Origin: Paenibacillus tarimensis
GTDB lineage: Bacteria; Bacillota; Bacilli; Paenibacillales; Paenibacillaceae
Assembly (NCBI RefSeq): GCF_021532315.1
Contig: NZ_JAKGAO010000026.1
Location: 1-64,000, forward strand
DNA length: 64,000 nt
Direction of reading: 5' to 3'
Of this stretch, positions 46,160 through 55,578 are shown piece after piece (position 1 is the first letter of the stretch; each line of letters starts with the position of its first letter). The notes below the pieces were generated by a model. The model saw only the letters and a list, made by a program, of their open reading frames with translations. It was not told the DNA's origin and searched no databases. The position numbers and the translations under genes are program-made.

Positions 46160-46200
46160 CCGGCTGCTCCACCGACATGGTGGTCAGCCGGATTTCTTTT
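46160..46200 (+). terminator. terminator after the DUF2512 gene
   Basis: Stem CCGGCTG-CT-CCACC-GACAT-GGTGG-T-CAGCCGG followed by ATTTCTTTT. Confidence 0.85.
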
Positions 46201-46227
46201 GTCCGTCAGAGGCCGATACACGCACAA

Positions 46228-46258
46228 TAAAAAACCGTCCACTGTCAGGCGGACGGTT
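46228..46258 (-). terminator. terminator of the 48-residue gene
   Basis: Minus-strand AACCGTCC / GGACGGTT hairpin with a ten-base loop and six T. Confidence 0.85.
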
Positions 46259-46273
46259 CATCGTGCGGTAATT

Positions 46274-46420
46274 TTACTTGGAGTCATTACCCTTCTTGTC
46301 ACTCCACTTCTGGGCTTCAGGTTCAACATCCCGGCCCTGCTCAATCGTCTTATTCTGCTCCGGCGAGTGGTTGTGCTTGTCCTCCCGGTTACGGATCTCA
46401 TCTCCAGATAGGTTGGCCAT
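46274..46420 (-). CDS. 48-residue hydrophilic protein, unknown
   Basis: Short gene on the minus strand: ATG with AAAGGAGGG before it (very strong site), 48 codons, TAA, then a clean terminator 16 bases later. The product, MANLSGDEIRNREDKHNHSPEQ to the end KWSDKKGNDSK, is rich in charged and Asn/Gln residues without Cys or hydrophobic segments, so probably disordered; it recalls small spore or stress proteins in general composition only. Complete signals for start and stop are the main evidence that the gene is real. Confidence 0.7.
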   Translation of the reverse strand: MANLSGDEIRNREDKHNHSPEQNKTIEQGRDVEPEAQKWSDKKGNDSK

Positions 46421-46607
46421 GGTCTATCCCTCCTTTGCCTGGTGCTGTGTTCTAGTTGTTATTACCCGCTGCCGGGAAGGACAAACATGAATATGGGTGA
46501 AACCCGAGATGACGGCCGCATGGCATTACGACCTTTTGTTATTTATGAATAGGCGGTTTATACTCGTTTAAAGAAAGATATTTTGAAGGGAAAGCGAGGA
46601 GTTAGAG

Positions 46608-47012
46608 ATGGGACATAATTCGAAGATTGGCGGGGGCGGATTTCATCATGTAGCAATCCGCGTATATGATTTTGATGCATCCGTGCGGTTCTATACCGAG
46701 ATATTGGGTTTTGAGGAGCGTGTTCGCTGGGGTGAGGGTACAAGCCGCGCTGTGATGCTGGATACTGGTGACGGCAACTATTTGGAGATCTTTGCTGGCG
46801 GGGCTGAAGGACAAAAGCCAGAAGGGGCTTTTCTACATATAGCTCTGCGCAGCAGCAATGTAGACAATGCCCTTGAGCTGGCACGGGATGCCGGTATGGA
46901 AGTCACCATGGAGCCGACCGATGTCATGCTTGGCAGCGAGCCTGTCCGTATTGCCTTCTTCAAAGGACCTGACGGGGAGATCATTGAGCTGTTCCAGAGC
47001 AGCGGCCTGTAA
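46608..47012 (+). CDS. VOC family (glyoxalase-like) protein
   Basis: Protein of 134 residues with the paired beta-alpha-beta-beta-beta units of the vicinal oxygen chelate fold. Likely metal ligands are His13 or 14 (FHHVAI), Glu60 (NYLEIF), His77 (FLHIAL) and the final Glu in EIIELF, which is the ligand set of glyoxalase I. The ATG follows AGGAG by six bases. Substrate is unknown; many small VOC proteins are annotated as lactoylglutathione lyase without proof. Confidence 0.85.
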   Translation: MGHNSKIGGGGFHHVAIRVYDFDASVRFYTEILGFEERVRWGEGTSRAVMLDTGDGNYLEIFAGGAEGQKPEGAFLHIALRSSNVDNALELARDAGMEVTMEPTDVMLGSEPVRIAFFKGPDGEIIELFQSSGL

Positions 47013-47029
47013 GTTTGTTGGCAGGTCAG

Positions 47030-47060
47030 AGCCGGGCGAATAAGCCCGGCTTTCCCTTTT
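47030..47060 (+). terminator. terminator after the VOC gene
   Basis: AGCCGGGC / GCCCGGCT hairpin (six-base loop), then TTCCCTTTT, in the gap to the convergent ABC permease gene. Confidence 0.8.
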
Positions 47061-47068
47061 AGAAGAGC

Positions 47069-47701
47069 TTACCCTGCCATATCCTTCTTCCGAAAGAGCG
47101 ACTGAGACAACCCGTATGATATCACAAACAGCAGCAGCGTTCCCCCAACGATAACCGACAGCACGGCTGCCGGAGATCCGGTGTCCAACGGGAGCCCAAA
47201 TGTCATTTCACTCATAACACCGCTCATGCCGACGATCACCGATACAGCGAGGAAGATAGCGAGAAGGGAAACGACCTGTGCTGCCCGGTCACCCAGCCAA
47301 TAATAAACCGGGAAGAAGAGGGAAGCGAACAACAGGACTATCCCTGTTGTAAGGGAAGCTTGCATCCAGGTCCACTCTACCGGGTTATCCAGCACATACA
47401 GACTGACCAGATGCACAAGCAGGCTCATGAATAAGCCGATAATCAGGAAGACGATAACGACGGCGTACTTGGCTTGGACAATCTGCTTCCGCTTAACCGG
47501 CAGGCTGCCGATAAACAGGATACTCTTGCTCTTCGTTTCAAGACTGACAGAGAACATTACCAGCATGATTGCTGACAGTGCACCCACAAGTATTGTGGAG
47601 GCTTCATTATTCATAATAAATCCAAAGAAGATAGCATACAGGACAATGAACAGATAATAAAACCGGACGACCAGCATATCCTTGCGGATCAGGTTAAACA
47701 C
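47069..47701 (-). CDS. ABC-2 type transporter permease
   Basis: Membrane protein of 210 residues with six hydrophobic segments (about 15-33, 37-55, 80-105, 120-138, 143-165, 180-200). The beginning VFNLIRKDMLVVRFYYLF is typical of the small ABC-2 permeases that pair with a GntR-regulated ATPase. I choose GTG at 47701 (GGGAGG ten bases upstream); a GTG six bases earlier is possible. Either start overlaps the end of the ATPase gene, so the two are coupled. Confidence 0.85.
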   Translation of the reverse strand: MFNLIRKDMLVVRFYYLFIVLYAIFFGFIMNNEASTILVGALSAIMLVMFSVSLETKSKSILFIGSLPVKRKQIVQAKYAVVIVFLIIGLFMSLLVHLVSLYVLDNPVEWTWMQASLTTGIVLLFASLFFPVYYWLGDRAAQVVSLLAIFLAVSVIVGMSGVMSEMTFGLPLDTGSPAAVLSVIVGGTLLLFVISYGLSQSLFRKKDMAG

Positions 47702-48575
47702 GGGCACCGGACCTCCCTTTTGCTGTATAGAACATGATGTCCTCCAGCGTTGGAATTTCAATGCGGGCAAAGCCGCCGAACAGGCGCTCCGCTTCCTCCC
47801 TGTTTGCTGACAGTCCCTCAAAGCCCACAGATGTCTCACGAATACCAATCAATGTGCCGCGTGTATCCCGGTCGAGGAGAGACCTATCGGCTTTGATCAG
47901 TGCATAACGCTCGAATATCTCTTCCTTAGAATCGCAGAACACCAGCCTGCCCTTATCTACAAAGGCAATATAGTCAGCTATCCGGTCCAAATCGGTTGTC
48001 ACATGGGTAGAGAAAACAATGCTTCTGGTATCCTCCTGAATGAAATCCGCCAGCATATCCAGCAGCTCACGCCTGAATACCGGGTCTAGCCCTGCCGTCG
48101 GTTCATCCATAATAAGCAGGTCCGCATGATGAGACAGTGCAAATACGAGTGAAAGCTTCATCTTCATACCCTTGGATAGACTGCGAATCCTGGCTTTAGG
48201 ATGAAGTTCAAAGCGGTCTAGAAGCTGCCGGTACTGCTGCTCATCCCAGCAGCTGTAAAAGGGCGCCAGCACATTCTTCATGGCTCCTATTGAGAGATGC
48301 TCATAATAATGGCTTTCATCCGAAACATAGCCGATCCTTTCCTTAATCTCCTGTTCCCTCTCCGGCATCCTCCGCCCAAATATCCTCACCTCGCCGCGAT
48401 CCGGTACAGCCATACCCAACAGAAGCTTAATCAGCGTACTCTTGCCTGCTCCGTTAGGCCCCACCAAGCCCGTAATATATCCCTGCTTAATTGACATTGT
48501 GATCGGTTCCAGCTTAAACCGCGAGTATGATTTGGACAACCCGTCAAGCTCAATTACATTCTCGTCCTGATTCAT
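47694..48575 (-). CDS. ABC transporter ATP-binding protein
   Basis: ATPase of 293 residues: Walker A GPNGAGKST, signature LSKGM (instead of LSGGQ), Walker B LLIMDEPTAGLD and the switch His in STH. It is related to YtrB/YhcH-type exporter ATPases, with a C-terminal extension of about 80 residues. The ATG at 48575 overlaps the TGA of gntR (ATGA) and has GGGGAG nine bases upstream. With the GntR regulator and the permease it forms a three-gene operon; in relatives such operons respond to cell-wall antibiotics or peptides. Confidence 0.9.
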   Translation of the reverse strand: MNQDENVIELDGLSKSYSRFKLEPITMSIKQGYITGLVGPNGAGKSTLIKLLLGMAVPDRGEVRIFGRRMPEREQEIKERIGYVSDESHYYEHLSIGAMKNVLAPFYSCWDEQQYRQLLDRFELHPKARIRSLSKGMKMKLSLVFALSHHADLLIMDEPTAGLDPVFRRELLDMLADFIQEDTRSIVFSTHVTTDLDRIADYIAFVDKGRLVFCDSKEEIFERYALIKADRSLLDRDTRGTLIGIRETSVGFEGLSANREEAERLFGGFARIEIPTLEDIMFYTAKGRSGARV

Positions 48576-48961
48576 AACCATTCACTCCCCTCGTCGCTAT
48601 ACAGCTGACCGAAACGGCTCAGCAATTGATCCAGTCCCATATCGAGACCCTTTGCCTCCTTCACGATCTCCCGCATTTTCTCTTCCATTAGCCTGATCCG
48701 CTGCTCGCGGATTTGAGCAGAGCTAGCACCGGATACGAAAGAGCCTTTGCCGATTACCGAGTCAACTAGCCCCTCCTTTTCCAGCTCTTCATAAGCTCTC
48801 TTCGTTGTAATGACACTGATCTGGAGATCCTTGGCCAGCTGGCGGATGGAGGGCAGCCCCTGACCAGGACTTAATGTGCCATTTAAGATGGCGCTTCTGA
48901 GCTGCGTCACGATCTGCAGATAGATCGGTTCTCCGGACGCATTCGAAATAATAATATTCAT
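48572..48961 (-). CDS. GntR family regulator (YtrA subfamily)
   Basis: Regulator of 129 residues. The winged helix is clear: PIYLQIVTQLRSAILNG, LPSIRQLAKDLQISVITTKRAYEEL, and GLVDSVIGKGSFV; the short C-terminal dimerisation part with two helices (about 80-125) is that of the YtrA subfamily. First gene of the operon; ATG after GGTGATGT, a weak ribosome site. A perfect palindrome overlaps the -10 of its promoter, most likely its own operator. Confidence 0.92.
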   Translation of the reverse strand: MNIIISNASGEPIYLQIVTQLRSAILNGTLSPGQGLPSIRQLAKDLQISVITTKRAYEELEKEGLVDSVIGKGSFVSGASSAQIREQRIRLMEEKMREIVKEAKGLDMGLDQLLSRFGQLYSDEGSEWL

Positions 48962-48985
48962 ACATCACCACGCTAACCGTATTTA

Positions 48986-49026
48986 GTGTATATATATAAT
49001 ATATACACCACTCCTAACTGTGTCAA
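48986..49026 (-). promoter_or_regulatory. promoter and operator of the gntR-ABC operon
   Basis: Minus-strand TTGACA (49021-49026), 17-base spacer, TATATT (48998-49003). The -10 lies inside a 23-base palindrome (48986-49008) with arms GTGTATATAT and ATATATACAC around three bases; a repressor bound here blocks RNA polymerase. Confidence 0.75.
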
Positions 49027-49050
49027 TGACAGTTGCCCCGTACGGCACAT

Positions 49051-49107
49051 AAAAAACCACAGCCCGCCTGTGAAATCTCTAGCGAGATTCCACGAGCGGG
49101 CTGTGGT
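49051..49107 (-). terminator. terminator of the opp operon
   Basis: Minus-strand ACCACAGCCCGC / GCGGGCTGTGGT hairpin with an inner ATCTC/GAGAT stem, followed by six T. Confidence 0.9.
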
Positions 49108-49145
49108 AGTTAATTGTATATTCAAACCATATTAGGGTTAGAAGT

Positions 49146-50162
49146 CTATCCAGCGGATACAATACCTTCTTGGCTCGGCAGCGGCTCCCCTGCAAAGTGA
49201 CAGGCCGCATAATGCCCAGGCCGATGCTCGATCAGCGGTGGCATTTCCTTCGCACATACCTCTTTGGCGAGCGGACAGCGGGTACGGAACGGACAACCGC
49301 TAGGCGGATCAATCGCGCTCGGCAGGTCACCTTTGATAACAATTCTCCGCTTCTGTGTCTCGGAATCAGGGTCCGGAATCGGAACGGCCGACAGCAGAGC
49401 GCGTGTATAAGGATGCAGCGGCTCGTCATAGAGCGTTTCGCTCTCCGCAAGCTCTACCAGCTTACCCAGATACATGACAGCTACGCGGTCGCTGATATAC
49501 TTTACCATCGACAGGTCATGCGCGATAAACAGATACGTCAAACCCATCTTGCGCTGAAGCTCCTTGAGCAGATTGACAACCTGTGCTTGAATTGACACGT
49601 CAAGCGCTGAGATCGGCTCATCGCAGACGATAAACTTCGGATTAACAGCAAGCGCGCGGGCAATACCAATCCGTTGACGCTGGCCGCCGGAGAACTCATG
49701 CGGATAGCGGTTGGCATGCTCGGCATTCAGCCCGACGAGTTGCAGGAGCTCGGCCACTCTAGCTTTGCGCTCAGTACGGTTCTTGGCAAGATTATGAATA
49801 TCCAGTGCCTCGCCAATAATATCATTAACCGTCAGCCTCGGGTTGAGCGATGCGTATGGATCCTGGAAGATCATCTGCATGTCGCGCCGGATTGCCTTCA
49901 TCTCTGAGGGAGACAGCTTGTAGATATCCTTGCCTTCAAACTTCACTTCTCCTCCGGACGGTTCATACAGACGAAGCAGTGTACGTCCTACCGTGGATTT
50001 ACCACAGCCGGACTCGCCTACCATCCCCAGTGTTTCACCTTCGCGAATGAAGAAGCTGACATCATTGACGGCTTTCAGTGTACGGCCTTTGCCAACACGA
50101 AACAGCTTGCTGAGGTTGTTGACCTCAATCAACGGCTTGTTCTTGTTCAGTGAACTGCTCAT
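49146..50162 (-). CDS. oppF: oligopeptide ABC transporter ATPase OppF
   Basis: ATPase of 338 residues: Walker [10 protein letters not shown], signature EFSGGQRQR, Walker [13 protein letters not shown], and the C-terminal oligopeptide domain with the cysteine cluster [19 protein letters not shown]-type (CPF...RCP...C), which in Opp ATPases may hold an iron-sulfur cluster. Start ATG overlaps the oppD TGA by four bases. Last gene of oppABCDF; imports di- to oligopeptides as nutrients, and in spore formers also signalling peptides. Confidence 0.95.
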   Translation of the reverse strand: MSSSLNKNKPLIEVNNLSKLFRVGKGRTLKAVNDVSFFIREGETLGMVGESGCGKSTVGRTLLRLYEPSGGEVKFEGKDIYKLSPSEMKAIRRDMQMIFQDPYASLNPRLTVNDIIGEALDIHNLAKNRTERKARVAELLQLVGLNAEHANRYPHEFSGGQRQRIGIARALAVNPKFIVCDEPISALDVSIQAQVVNLLKELQRKMGLTYLFIAHDLSMVKYISDRVAVMYLGKLVELAESETLYDEPLHPYTRALLSAVPIPDPDSETQKRRIVIKGDLPSAIDPPSGCPFRTRCPLAKEVCAKEMPPLIEHRPGHYAACHFAGEPLPSQEGIVSAG

Positions 50163-51199
50163 GCGTGCACCTCCTTGGCCATCTCATGATTCAGCCAGCA
50201 GCGAGCCGACTGTGTTGAGCTGCATTCAAACAGGCCTGGATCCACGCGCGTGCAGATATCCATCGTATATTTGCACCGTGCAGCGAACGCACATCCTGTA
50301 GGCGGCTTGATCAGATCCGGCGGAGTGCCCGGGATCGGAACAAGCGGCTGGCTCTTGTCATCGTCCAATCTTGGAATGGATTCCAGAAGACCCTGCGTAT
50401 ACGGATGCTTCGGATTATTGAAGATCTCATGCACTGTACCGGTCTCAGCAACCTGGCCGGCGTACATGACGATAACCTTATCACAGACGTCAGCAACGAT
50501 ACCGAGGTCGTGGGTGATCAGCATGATCGATGTATTCAGACGGTTACGCAGCTCCTTCATGACTTCAAGAATCTGTGCCTGAATCGTAACGTCGAGTGCT
50601 GTTGTCGGTTCGTCGGCAATCAGCAGCTCGGGATCACAGGCAAGCGCGATTGCGATCATGACACGCTGGCGCATGCCGCCAGAGAACTCATGCGGGTACT
50701 GCTTCATCCGGGTTTCCGCAAGCGGAATGCCAACCAGGTTAAGCATCTCTACTCCACGCTTATGAGCCTCCTTCATCGACATATTGCGGTGACGAATCAA
50801 GTTCTCCGTAATTTGCCGGCCGACTGTCATCGTCGGGTTGAGAGACGTCATCGGATCCTGGAAGATCATGCCCATGCGGCCGCCGCGAAGCTGCTGCATC
50901 TCCTTCTCCGACTTCTTCAATACATCTTCACCGGCGAAGCGGATTGAACCCTTCTTCACACGGCTTGGCGGCGAAGGAATTAGGCGCATCAGCGTCTGCG
51001 CGGTAACACTCTTGCCGCAGCCTGACTCGCCGACGATTCCGACTACCTCGCCCTTATTAATAACCATATTTACACCGCGAACAGCCTGCACTTCGCCTCC
51101 CCGTACATCAAAGGAGACGTGCAAATCCTCTACCTCAAGCAGAGGCTGGGCATTCGTCTGCCCTATGCTGCTGTTACGCAGTTTATTGTCAGATTTCAT
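50159..51199 (-). CDS. oppD: oligopeptide ABC transporter ATPase OppD
   Basis: ATPase of 346 residues with Walker [10 protein letters not shown], signature EFSGGMRQR, Walker [13 protein letters not shown] and the same C-terminal oligopeptide domain ([14 protein letters not shown]). An unusual N-terminal extension of about 18 polar residues precedes the fold. ATG has GAGGGAG upstream. Works with OppF as the heterodimeric engine of the importer. Confidence 0.95.
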   Translation of the reverse strand: MKSDNKLRNSSIGQTNAQPLLEVEDLHVSFDVRGGEVQAVRGVNMVINKGEVVGIVGESGCGKSVTAQTLMRLIPSPPSRVKKGSIRFAGEDVLKKSEKEMQQLRGGRMGMIFQDPMTSLNPTMTVGRQITENLIRHRNMSMKEAHKRGVEMLNLVGIPLAETRMKQYPHEFSGGMRQRVMIAIALACDPELLIADEPTTALDVTIQAQILEVMKELRNRLNTSIMLITHDLGIVADVCDKVIVMYAGQVAETGTVHEIFNNPKHPYTQGLLESIPRLDDDKSQPLVPIPGTPPDLIKPPTGCAFAARCKYTMDICTRVDPGLFECSSTQSARCWLNHEMAKEVHA

Positions 51200-51212
51200 G
51201 GAACTCTCCCTC

Positions 51213-52199
51213 CTACCGCTTCAATTTTGGATCGAACGCATCACGAAGCGCGTCGCCAAAAATGTTGAATGCTAACATCGTCAAGCTGATAAACAAGGCA
51301 GGGAAGAAAATACGCCAAGGGAATACCTTCATAGCGCTTCGCGCATCTTCGATCATGGTACCCCATGAAGCAGCCGGCGATTGAACACCAAGGCCAAGGA
51401 AGCTCAGGAACGCTTCCGCGAAGATTGCACTCGGCACTGTAAGAGTCAGCGTAACAATAATCGGGCCCATTGCATTCGGGATCAGGTGGCGGAAGATAAT
51501 CCGGCTTGCGCTTGCACCAAGTGAGCGGGATGCCAGAACATATTCCTGGTTCTTCAGCTGCATAACCTGACCGCGGACAATCCATGCCATGTTAACCCAA
51601 CCGGTTATACCAATTGCCAGAACAATCGTAAACAAGCTCGGCTCCATGACAACTACTAGCAGAATAACGATTAGCAGTGTTGGAATAGAATACAGAATCT
51701 CAGCAGCCCGATTCATAATCTCATCTACCCGTCCGCCAAAGTAACCCATAATACCACCGTAGATAATACCAATCACAAGGTCAATCAAGGCAGCGAACAA
51801 ACCTACGCGCAGGGAGATGGATGCCCCCATCCAGGTACGTTCAAACATATCCCGGCCAAGATCATCCGTACCGAACCAATGCTCCTTGGACGGCGGTTGG
51901 TTCGTGTTCATCAGATCATTCGTTTCATAATCATAAGGAGTAAGATACGGTCCAATAAAAGACATGACAGTAATAGCAAGCAATATAAACAGACATATCA
52001 TCGCCAGCTTATTGCTTACAACCCGCTCCATCGCGTCCCGCCAAACCGAGACGCTCTCACGGGAAATGACTTCGGCGTTCAAGCCCGAGGTATCAATTTT
52101 GCGGAAGTCTTCCGGCTTCAGATTCAGATGCTGATGCCGGTCATTCGAAGCGGCTTCATGCTGCTCCTCATTGTTCTTAGTCACATTCAGATTAGACAT
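51213..52199 (-). CDS. oppC: oligopeptide ABC transporter permease OppC
   Basis: Membrane permease of 328 residues with six membrane helices and a long polar N-terminus of about 55 residues (DRHQHLNLKPEDFRKID). The EAA loop that contacts the ATPase is seen in EYVLASRSLGASASRIIFRHLIPNAMGPI. The gene starts two bases after the oppB stop; a distant GGAGG is the ribosome site, so coupling is likely. Confidence 0.94.
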   Translation of the reverse strand: MSNLNVTKNNEEQHEAASNDRHQHLNLKPEDFRKIDTSGLNAEVISRESVSVWRDAMERVVSNKLAMICLFILLAITVMSFIGPYLTPYDYETNDLMNTNQPPSKEHWFGTDDLGRDMFERTWMGASISLRVGLFAALIDLVIGIIYGGIMGYFGGRVDEIMNRAAEILYSIPTLLIVILLVVVMEPSLFTIVLAIGITGWVNMAWIVRGQVMQLKNQEYVLASRSLGASASRIIFRHLIPNAMGPIIVTLTLTVPSAIFAEAFLSFLGLGVQSPAASWGTMIEDARSAMKVFPWRIFFPALFISLTMLAFNIFGDALRDAFDPKLKR

Positions 52200-52201
52200 C
52201 T

Positions 52202-53137
52202 TTACGAGCCACCTCCCCGGCTGTTCAGCTTGATGCGCGGGTCAATAGCAGCGTATGCGATATCCGTCAGGAAGCGCGCCATAATCAGGATGAACGCATA
52301 GAACAAAGTAAGACCCATAATCAAGGTATAATCGCGGTTTGATACACTTTCCACAAAATACTTGCCAATACCCGCAATACCAAATATTTTTTCAATAACG
52401 ACCGATCCGGTAACAATGTTTGCCGTCATCGGACCAAGATAGGTAACAACCGGCAGAATAGCATTTCTCAGAGCATGCCGGTTTATAATGATAGCCTTGG
52501 AAAGACCCTTCGACTTAGCAGTCTTGATATAATCGGAATTCATAACTTCGACCATGTTAGAACGCGTCAAACGTGCAATAAAGGCGATTGGCAGTGCCGA
52601 TAACGCAATGACCGGCATAACATAATCGAGCGGCTCCTTCAGACCAGCCACATGGAACCAGCCCAGCTTAACCGCGAAGAAATACTGCATAAGCGGCGCC
52701 AAGACAAAGCTCGGGATTGATACACCGAGCACGGCAACTATCGTTGCAAGAGCATCAATTAATCCGCGGTGGTAGAGAGCTGCAATAACACCGAGAGCTA
52801 TACCAACAATAACAGATACGATGATCGCTACGAGGCCCAGCTTAGCGGAGTTCGGGAAGGAGTTTTGAATGATATTGTTAACCGTACGGTTAGCACTTTT
52901 CATTGACTCTCCAAGATCAAGGTGCAGCAAATTGTTCATATACGTTAAATATTGCTTCCAAACCGGCTGATCGAAGCCATATTTGGCTATCATATTATTA
53001 TAAATTGCCGGCGGGAGCTTCTTCTCGCCCATGAAGGGATCACCAGGTATGGCCTTCATCATAAAGAAGGTCACTGTAGCGAGCAGGAACAGCGTAAGCA
53101 GCACGTACATCAGCTTAGTCGCTATAAAACGGACCAT
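52202..53137 (-). CDS. oppB: oligopeptide ABC transporter permease OppB
   Basis: Membrane permease of 311 residues with six helices. The N-terminus MVRFIATKLMYVLLTLFLL and the family block FFMMKAIPGDPF are typical of OppB/DppB; the EAA loop is SDYIKTAKSKGLSKAIIINRHALRNAILPV. Three ATG codons lie close together (53146, 53143, 53137); the last is best spaced (nine bases) from CGGAG. Confidence 0.94.
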   Translation of the reverse strand: MVRFIATKLMYVLLTLFLLATVTFFMMKAIPGDPFMGEKKLPPAIYNNMIAKYGFDQPVWKQYLTYMNNLLHLDLGESMKSANRTVNNIIQNSFPNSAKLGLVAIIVSVIVGIALGVIAALYHRGLIDALATIVAVLGVSIPSFVLAPLMQYFFAVKLGWFHVAGLKEPLDYVMPVIALSALPIAFIARLTRSNMVEVMNSDYIKTAKSKGLSKAIIINRHALRNAILPVVTYLGPMTANIVTGSVVIEKIFGIAGIGKYFVESVSNRDYTLIMGLTLFYAFILIMARFLTDIAYAAIDPRIKLNSRGGGS

Positions 53138-53294
53138 CTGCATCATCTCCGGATAAAGTTTGAACTTGCGTCAAGCTGCCATTCGCCCCTGCAGCGCATG
53201 AACGGAGAAAATGGGATACTTATGGTAATCCATAAATATCCCACTTCACCGTTACCTATGGCCTGACGGCTTTAAGAACGACAACCTGATTTAA

Positions 53295-55013
53295 TTAATG
53301 CTCGGCAATAGAACCGTAGTTGAATCTGATTTCACCAGAGTAGTCAATCCATACGCCCTGTACATAAGGCTTCTGCATCCAGATGCCCGTGTAATAGTAG
53401 ATCGGCAGGATTGGCATTTCGTCCATCAGAATCTTCTCTGCAGCAGCCATTGCTGCCATACGTTCAGCTGGATCAGCAGATGTTTGTGCTTTCTTGATCA
53501 GTCCGTCATATTCAGCGTTTGCGAAGCCTGTATCGTTGTTGCCGCCGCCCGTGATCCACATGTCAAGGAATGTCATCGGATCATTGTAGTCAGCGCCCCA
53601 GCCAGCGCGCGCAATGTCATAGTTCAGGTTCGTACGGTTGGTAAGGAATACGCCCCACTCCTGGGATTGTACATTTACTTCAACGCCAAGGTTCTTCTTC
53701 CACATATCAGCTATTGCTGTAGCAATTTTCTTGTGGCCTTCACCCTCGTTATGAGTAACCGTAATTGCAGGCAGCTTGCTCAGGCCCTTTTCTTCCATAC
53801 CTTTAGCCAACAATGCCTTGGCTTGTTCTACGTCTTCCGTGAAGTAGCTGTCTTTCACTTCATTACGGTACGTATCGTTCTCGCCTTTGATACCGTAAGG
53901 CACAAAACCGAACGCCGGGATTTGTTCACCCAGTGTTACTTTCTCAACAATTGCTTTTCTGTCAATCGCCATTGCCAGTGCTTTACGAATATTCACGTTA
54001 TCAAATGGCTCTTTTGTGGTATTAAAGTTAAAGTAGTACGTGCTCGCAATACCCTGGATCTGCAGGTTAGCTTCCGGATCTGCCTTCAGTGTTGGAAGCA
54101 TATCAGTCGGAATTTCGCCTGTTGGACGACCAGCCCAGTCCAGATCGCCTGTCTCGTACATGCTGAGTTCGGTATTGCCATCGCCAATGATGGACATGCG
54201 CACTTCTGTGAAGTGAATCTTGTCAGCATTGTAGTAGTTCGGATTCTTCGTCAGCAGCAGCGATTCGTTGTGGCTCCACTCCGTCAGAAGGAAAGGACCG
54301 TTCGTGGAATGCGTAGCCGCTTCTGCTGCAAACTTAGGATTAGCTTCAACTACTGCCTTGTTAACAGGGTAGTAAGTATAGAAGCTGAGCAGGTTCAGGA
54401 AGTAAGCTGTCGGCGAATGCAGTTCAACAACAAGTGTCTTGTCGTCCTGTGCTTTAACGCCTACTTGGCTTGCGTCTTTGATCTCTTCGGTGTTGTATGC
54501 TTCAGCATTCTTCAGGTAGTACAGCTGGTAAGCGTATGGAGCCGGAGTTTCTTTAGTTGGATCAAGGACACGCTTCCATGCAAACTCGAAATCATGAGCG
54601 GTCACAGGCTCGCCTGTGCTCCATGTAGCGCCGTCACGAATTGTGAACGTGTAAGTCAGGTTGTCTTCAGATACTTCCCACTTCTCAGCCATACCAGGCT
54701 GAACGTTTCCGTCTTTATCAACCGTGGTAAGACCTTCCATCACTGCATTCAGAACGGTACCGGATGTGTTGTCCTGGCTCATACCCGGATCAAGTGTCGG
54801 CGGTTCGGCATGCAGGTTCATACGGAAAATCTGCTCTGCGGCAAGTCCTGCTTCACCAGACGTGTTGTTTTGTGCTTCGTTAGTTGGCGTGTTCGTGCCG
54901 CCAGTGTTATTACCGCCAGTGTTGCCGCCGTTGTTCGAGCAGGCGGACAGCAGCATGCTGACCGAAATGACCAGTGCCAGCATAATGGATCCTGTTTTTT
55001 TGCGCTTGTTCAT
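53295..55013 (-). CDS. oppA: oligopeptide-binding lipoprotein OppA
   Basis: Solute-binding protein of 572 residues (SBP family 5). The signal peptide ends in the lipobox LSAC with Cys25; a Gly/Asn/Thr-rich linker follows (about 26-50). The mature part shows the family signature TFTIRDGATWSTGEPVTAHDFEFAWKR region, here at about 120-145, and the usual three-lobe length. ATG after GGAGGG. First gene of the opp operon; it decides which peptides are imported. A palindrome and a very short reading frame lie in its leader. Confidence 0.95.
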   Translation of the reverse strand: MNKRKKTGSIMLALVISVSMLLSACSNNGGNTGGNNTGGTNTPTNEAQNNTSGEAGLAAEQIFRMNLHAEPPTLDPGMSQDNTSGTVLNAVMEGLTTVDKDGNVQPGMAEKWEVSEDNLTYTFTIRDGATWSTGEPVTAHDFEFAWKRVLDPTKETPAPYAYQLYYLKNAEAYNTEEIKDASQVGVKAQDDKTLVVELHSPTAYFLNLLSFYTYYPVNKAVVEANPKFAAEAATHSTNGPFLLTEWSHNESLLLTKNPNYYNADKIHFTEVRMSIIGDGNTELSMYETGDLDWAGRPTGEIPTDMLPTLKADPEANLQIQGIASTYYFNFNTTKEPFDNVNIRKALAMAIDRKAIVEKVTLGEQIPAFGFVPYGIKGENDTYRNEVKDSYFTEDVEQAKALLAKGMEEKGLSKLPAITVTHNEGEGHKKIATAIADMWKKNLGVEVNVQSQEWGVFLTNRTNLNYDIARAGWGADYNDPMTFLDMWITGGGNNDTGFANAEYDGLIKKAQTSADPAERMAAMAAAEKILMDEMPILPIYYYTGIWMQKPYVQGVWIDYSGEIRFNYGSIAEH

Positions 55014-55046
55014 GGGAACCCTCCGTTAGTCAATTTGTAATTCTCT

Positions 55047-55111
55047 TTATAGAAGCTGGCATAATACCCCTTCTTCAAAACGTGTCATGTATATGTTAAG
55101 TAGCATGACAC
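55047..55111 (-). promoter_or_regulatory. oppA leader: palindrome and possible 19-codon leader peptide
   Basis: Arms GTGTCATG and CATGACAC (55082-55089, 55104-55111) with 14 bases between. On the minus strand AAAGGGAGGTGTC precedes an ATG at 55106 that opens 19 codons (MLLNIYMTRFEEGVLCQLL) and stops 31 bases before the oppA start. The ribosome site lies on the edge of the hairpin. Real translation and a role are uncertain. Confidence 0.35.
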
Positions 55112-55163
55112 CTCCCTTTCGAATACGACTTTGTAAAAGAAAGTAAACTGAAAAATATTTTAT

Positions 55164-55192
55164 ATTGTATACTGAATACCGCTATATTACAA
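55164..55192 (-). promoter_or_regulatory. promoter of the opp operon
   Basis: Minus-strand TTGTAA (55187-55192), 17-base spacer, TACAAT (55164-55169), giving a leader of about 140 bases. The region 55193-55510 on its right is AT-rich at first and contains no gene or motif I can defend. Confidence 0.55.
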
Positions 55193-55510
55193 GGCATATG
55201 ACAGATATTTGTTTCAGATTTGTAAACAAAATCATGCATATTGGTTATGAGGCACAAATCCTTACATGCTATAGAAAATATCACGGACCCGTGCGCCCTT
55301 CCCGGCCACTGCCCTCCCTTCTTATCTGAACGTTTATGCTGCGTGCCTCGTTATCATGACGCTGTCACTGCCACCGCAATCTCCATGTGCAAGAGACTAC
55401 AACTAAGAATTTTATCGTATTTTGTCGAATACATCAACCCAGGCTTGTCCTATTTAACAGGTATAGCTTCCAAGATCTTCAAACAGATTTGTTCAATCCC
55501 CTTAAACTGC

Positions 55511-55547
55511 CAAAATGAAGCAGGCCGACAAGCTGTCCCGCTTCATT
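55511..55547 (-). terminator. terminator after the 84-residue gene
   Basis: Minus-strand AATGAAGC / GCTTCATT hairpin followed by TTGGC; only a short T-run. Confidence 0.55.
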
Positions 55548-55578
55548 CTGCTATCTTCCCCGGCCAACCCAACCTCAT

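Noticed and set aside
53298-55040. 580-codon open frame on the plus strand, antisense to oppA
   Set aside because: It mirrors oppA in a codon-bias-dependent way, has no ribosome site, and the product (Cys- and His-rich, no domain) looks like a shadow. oppA is certain.
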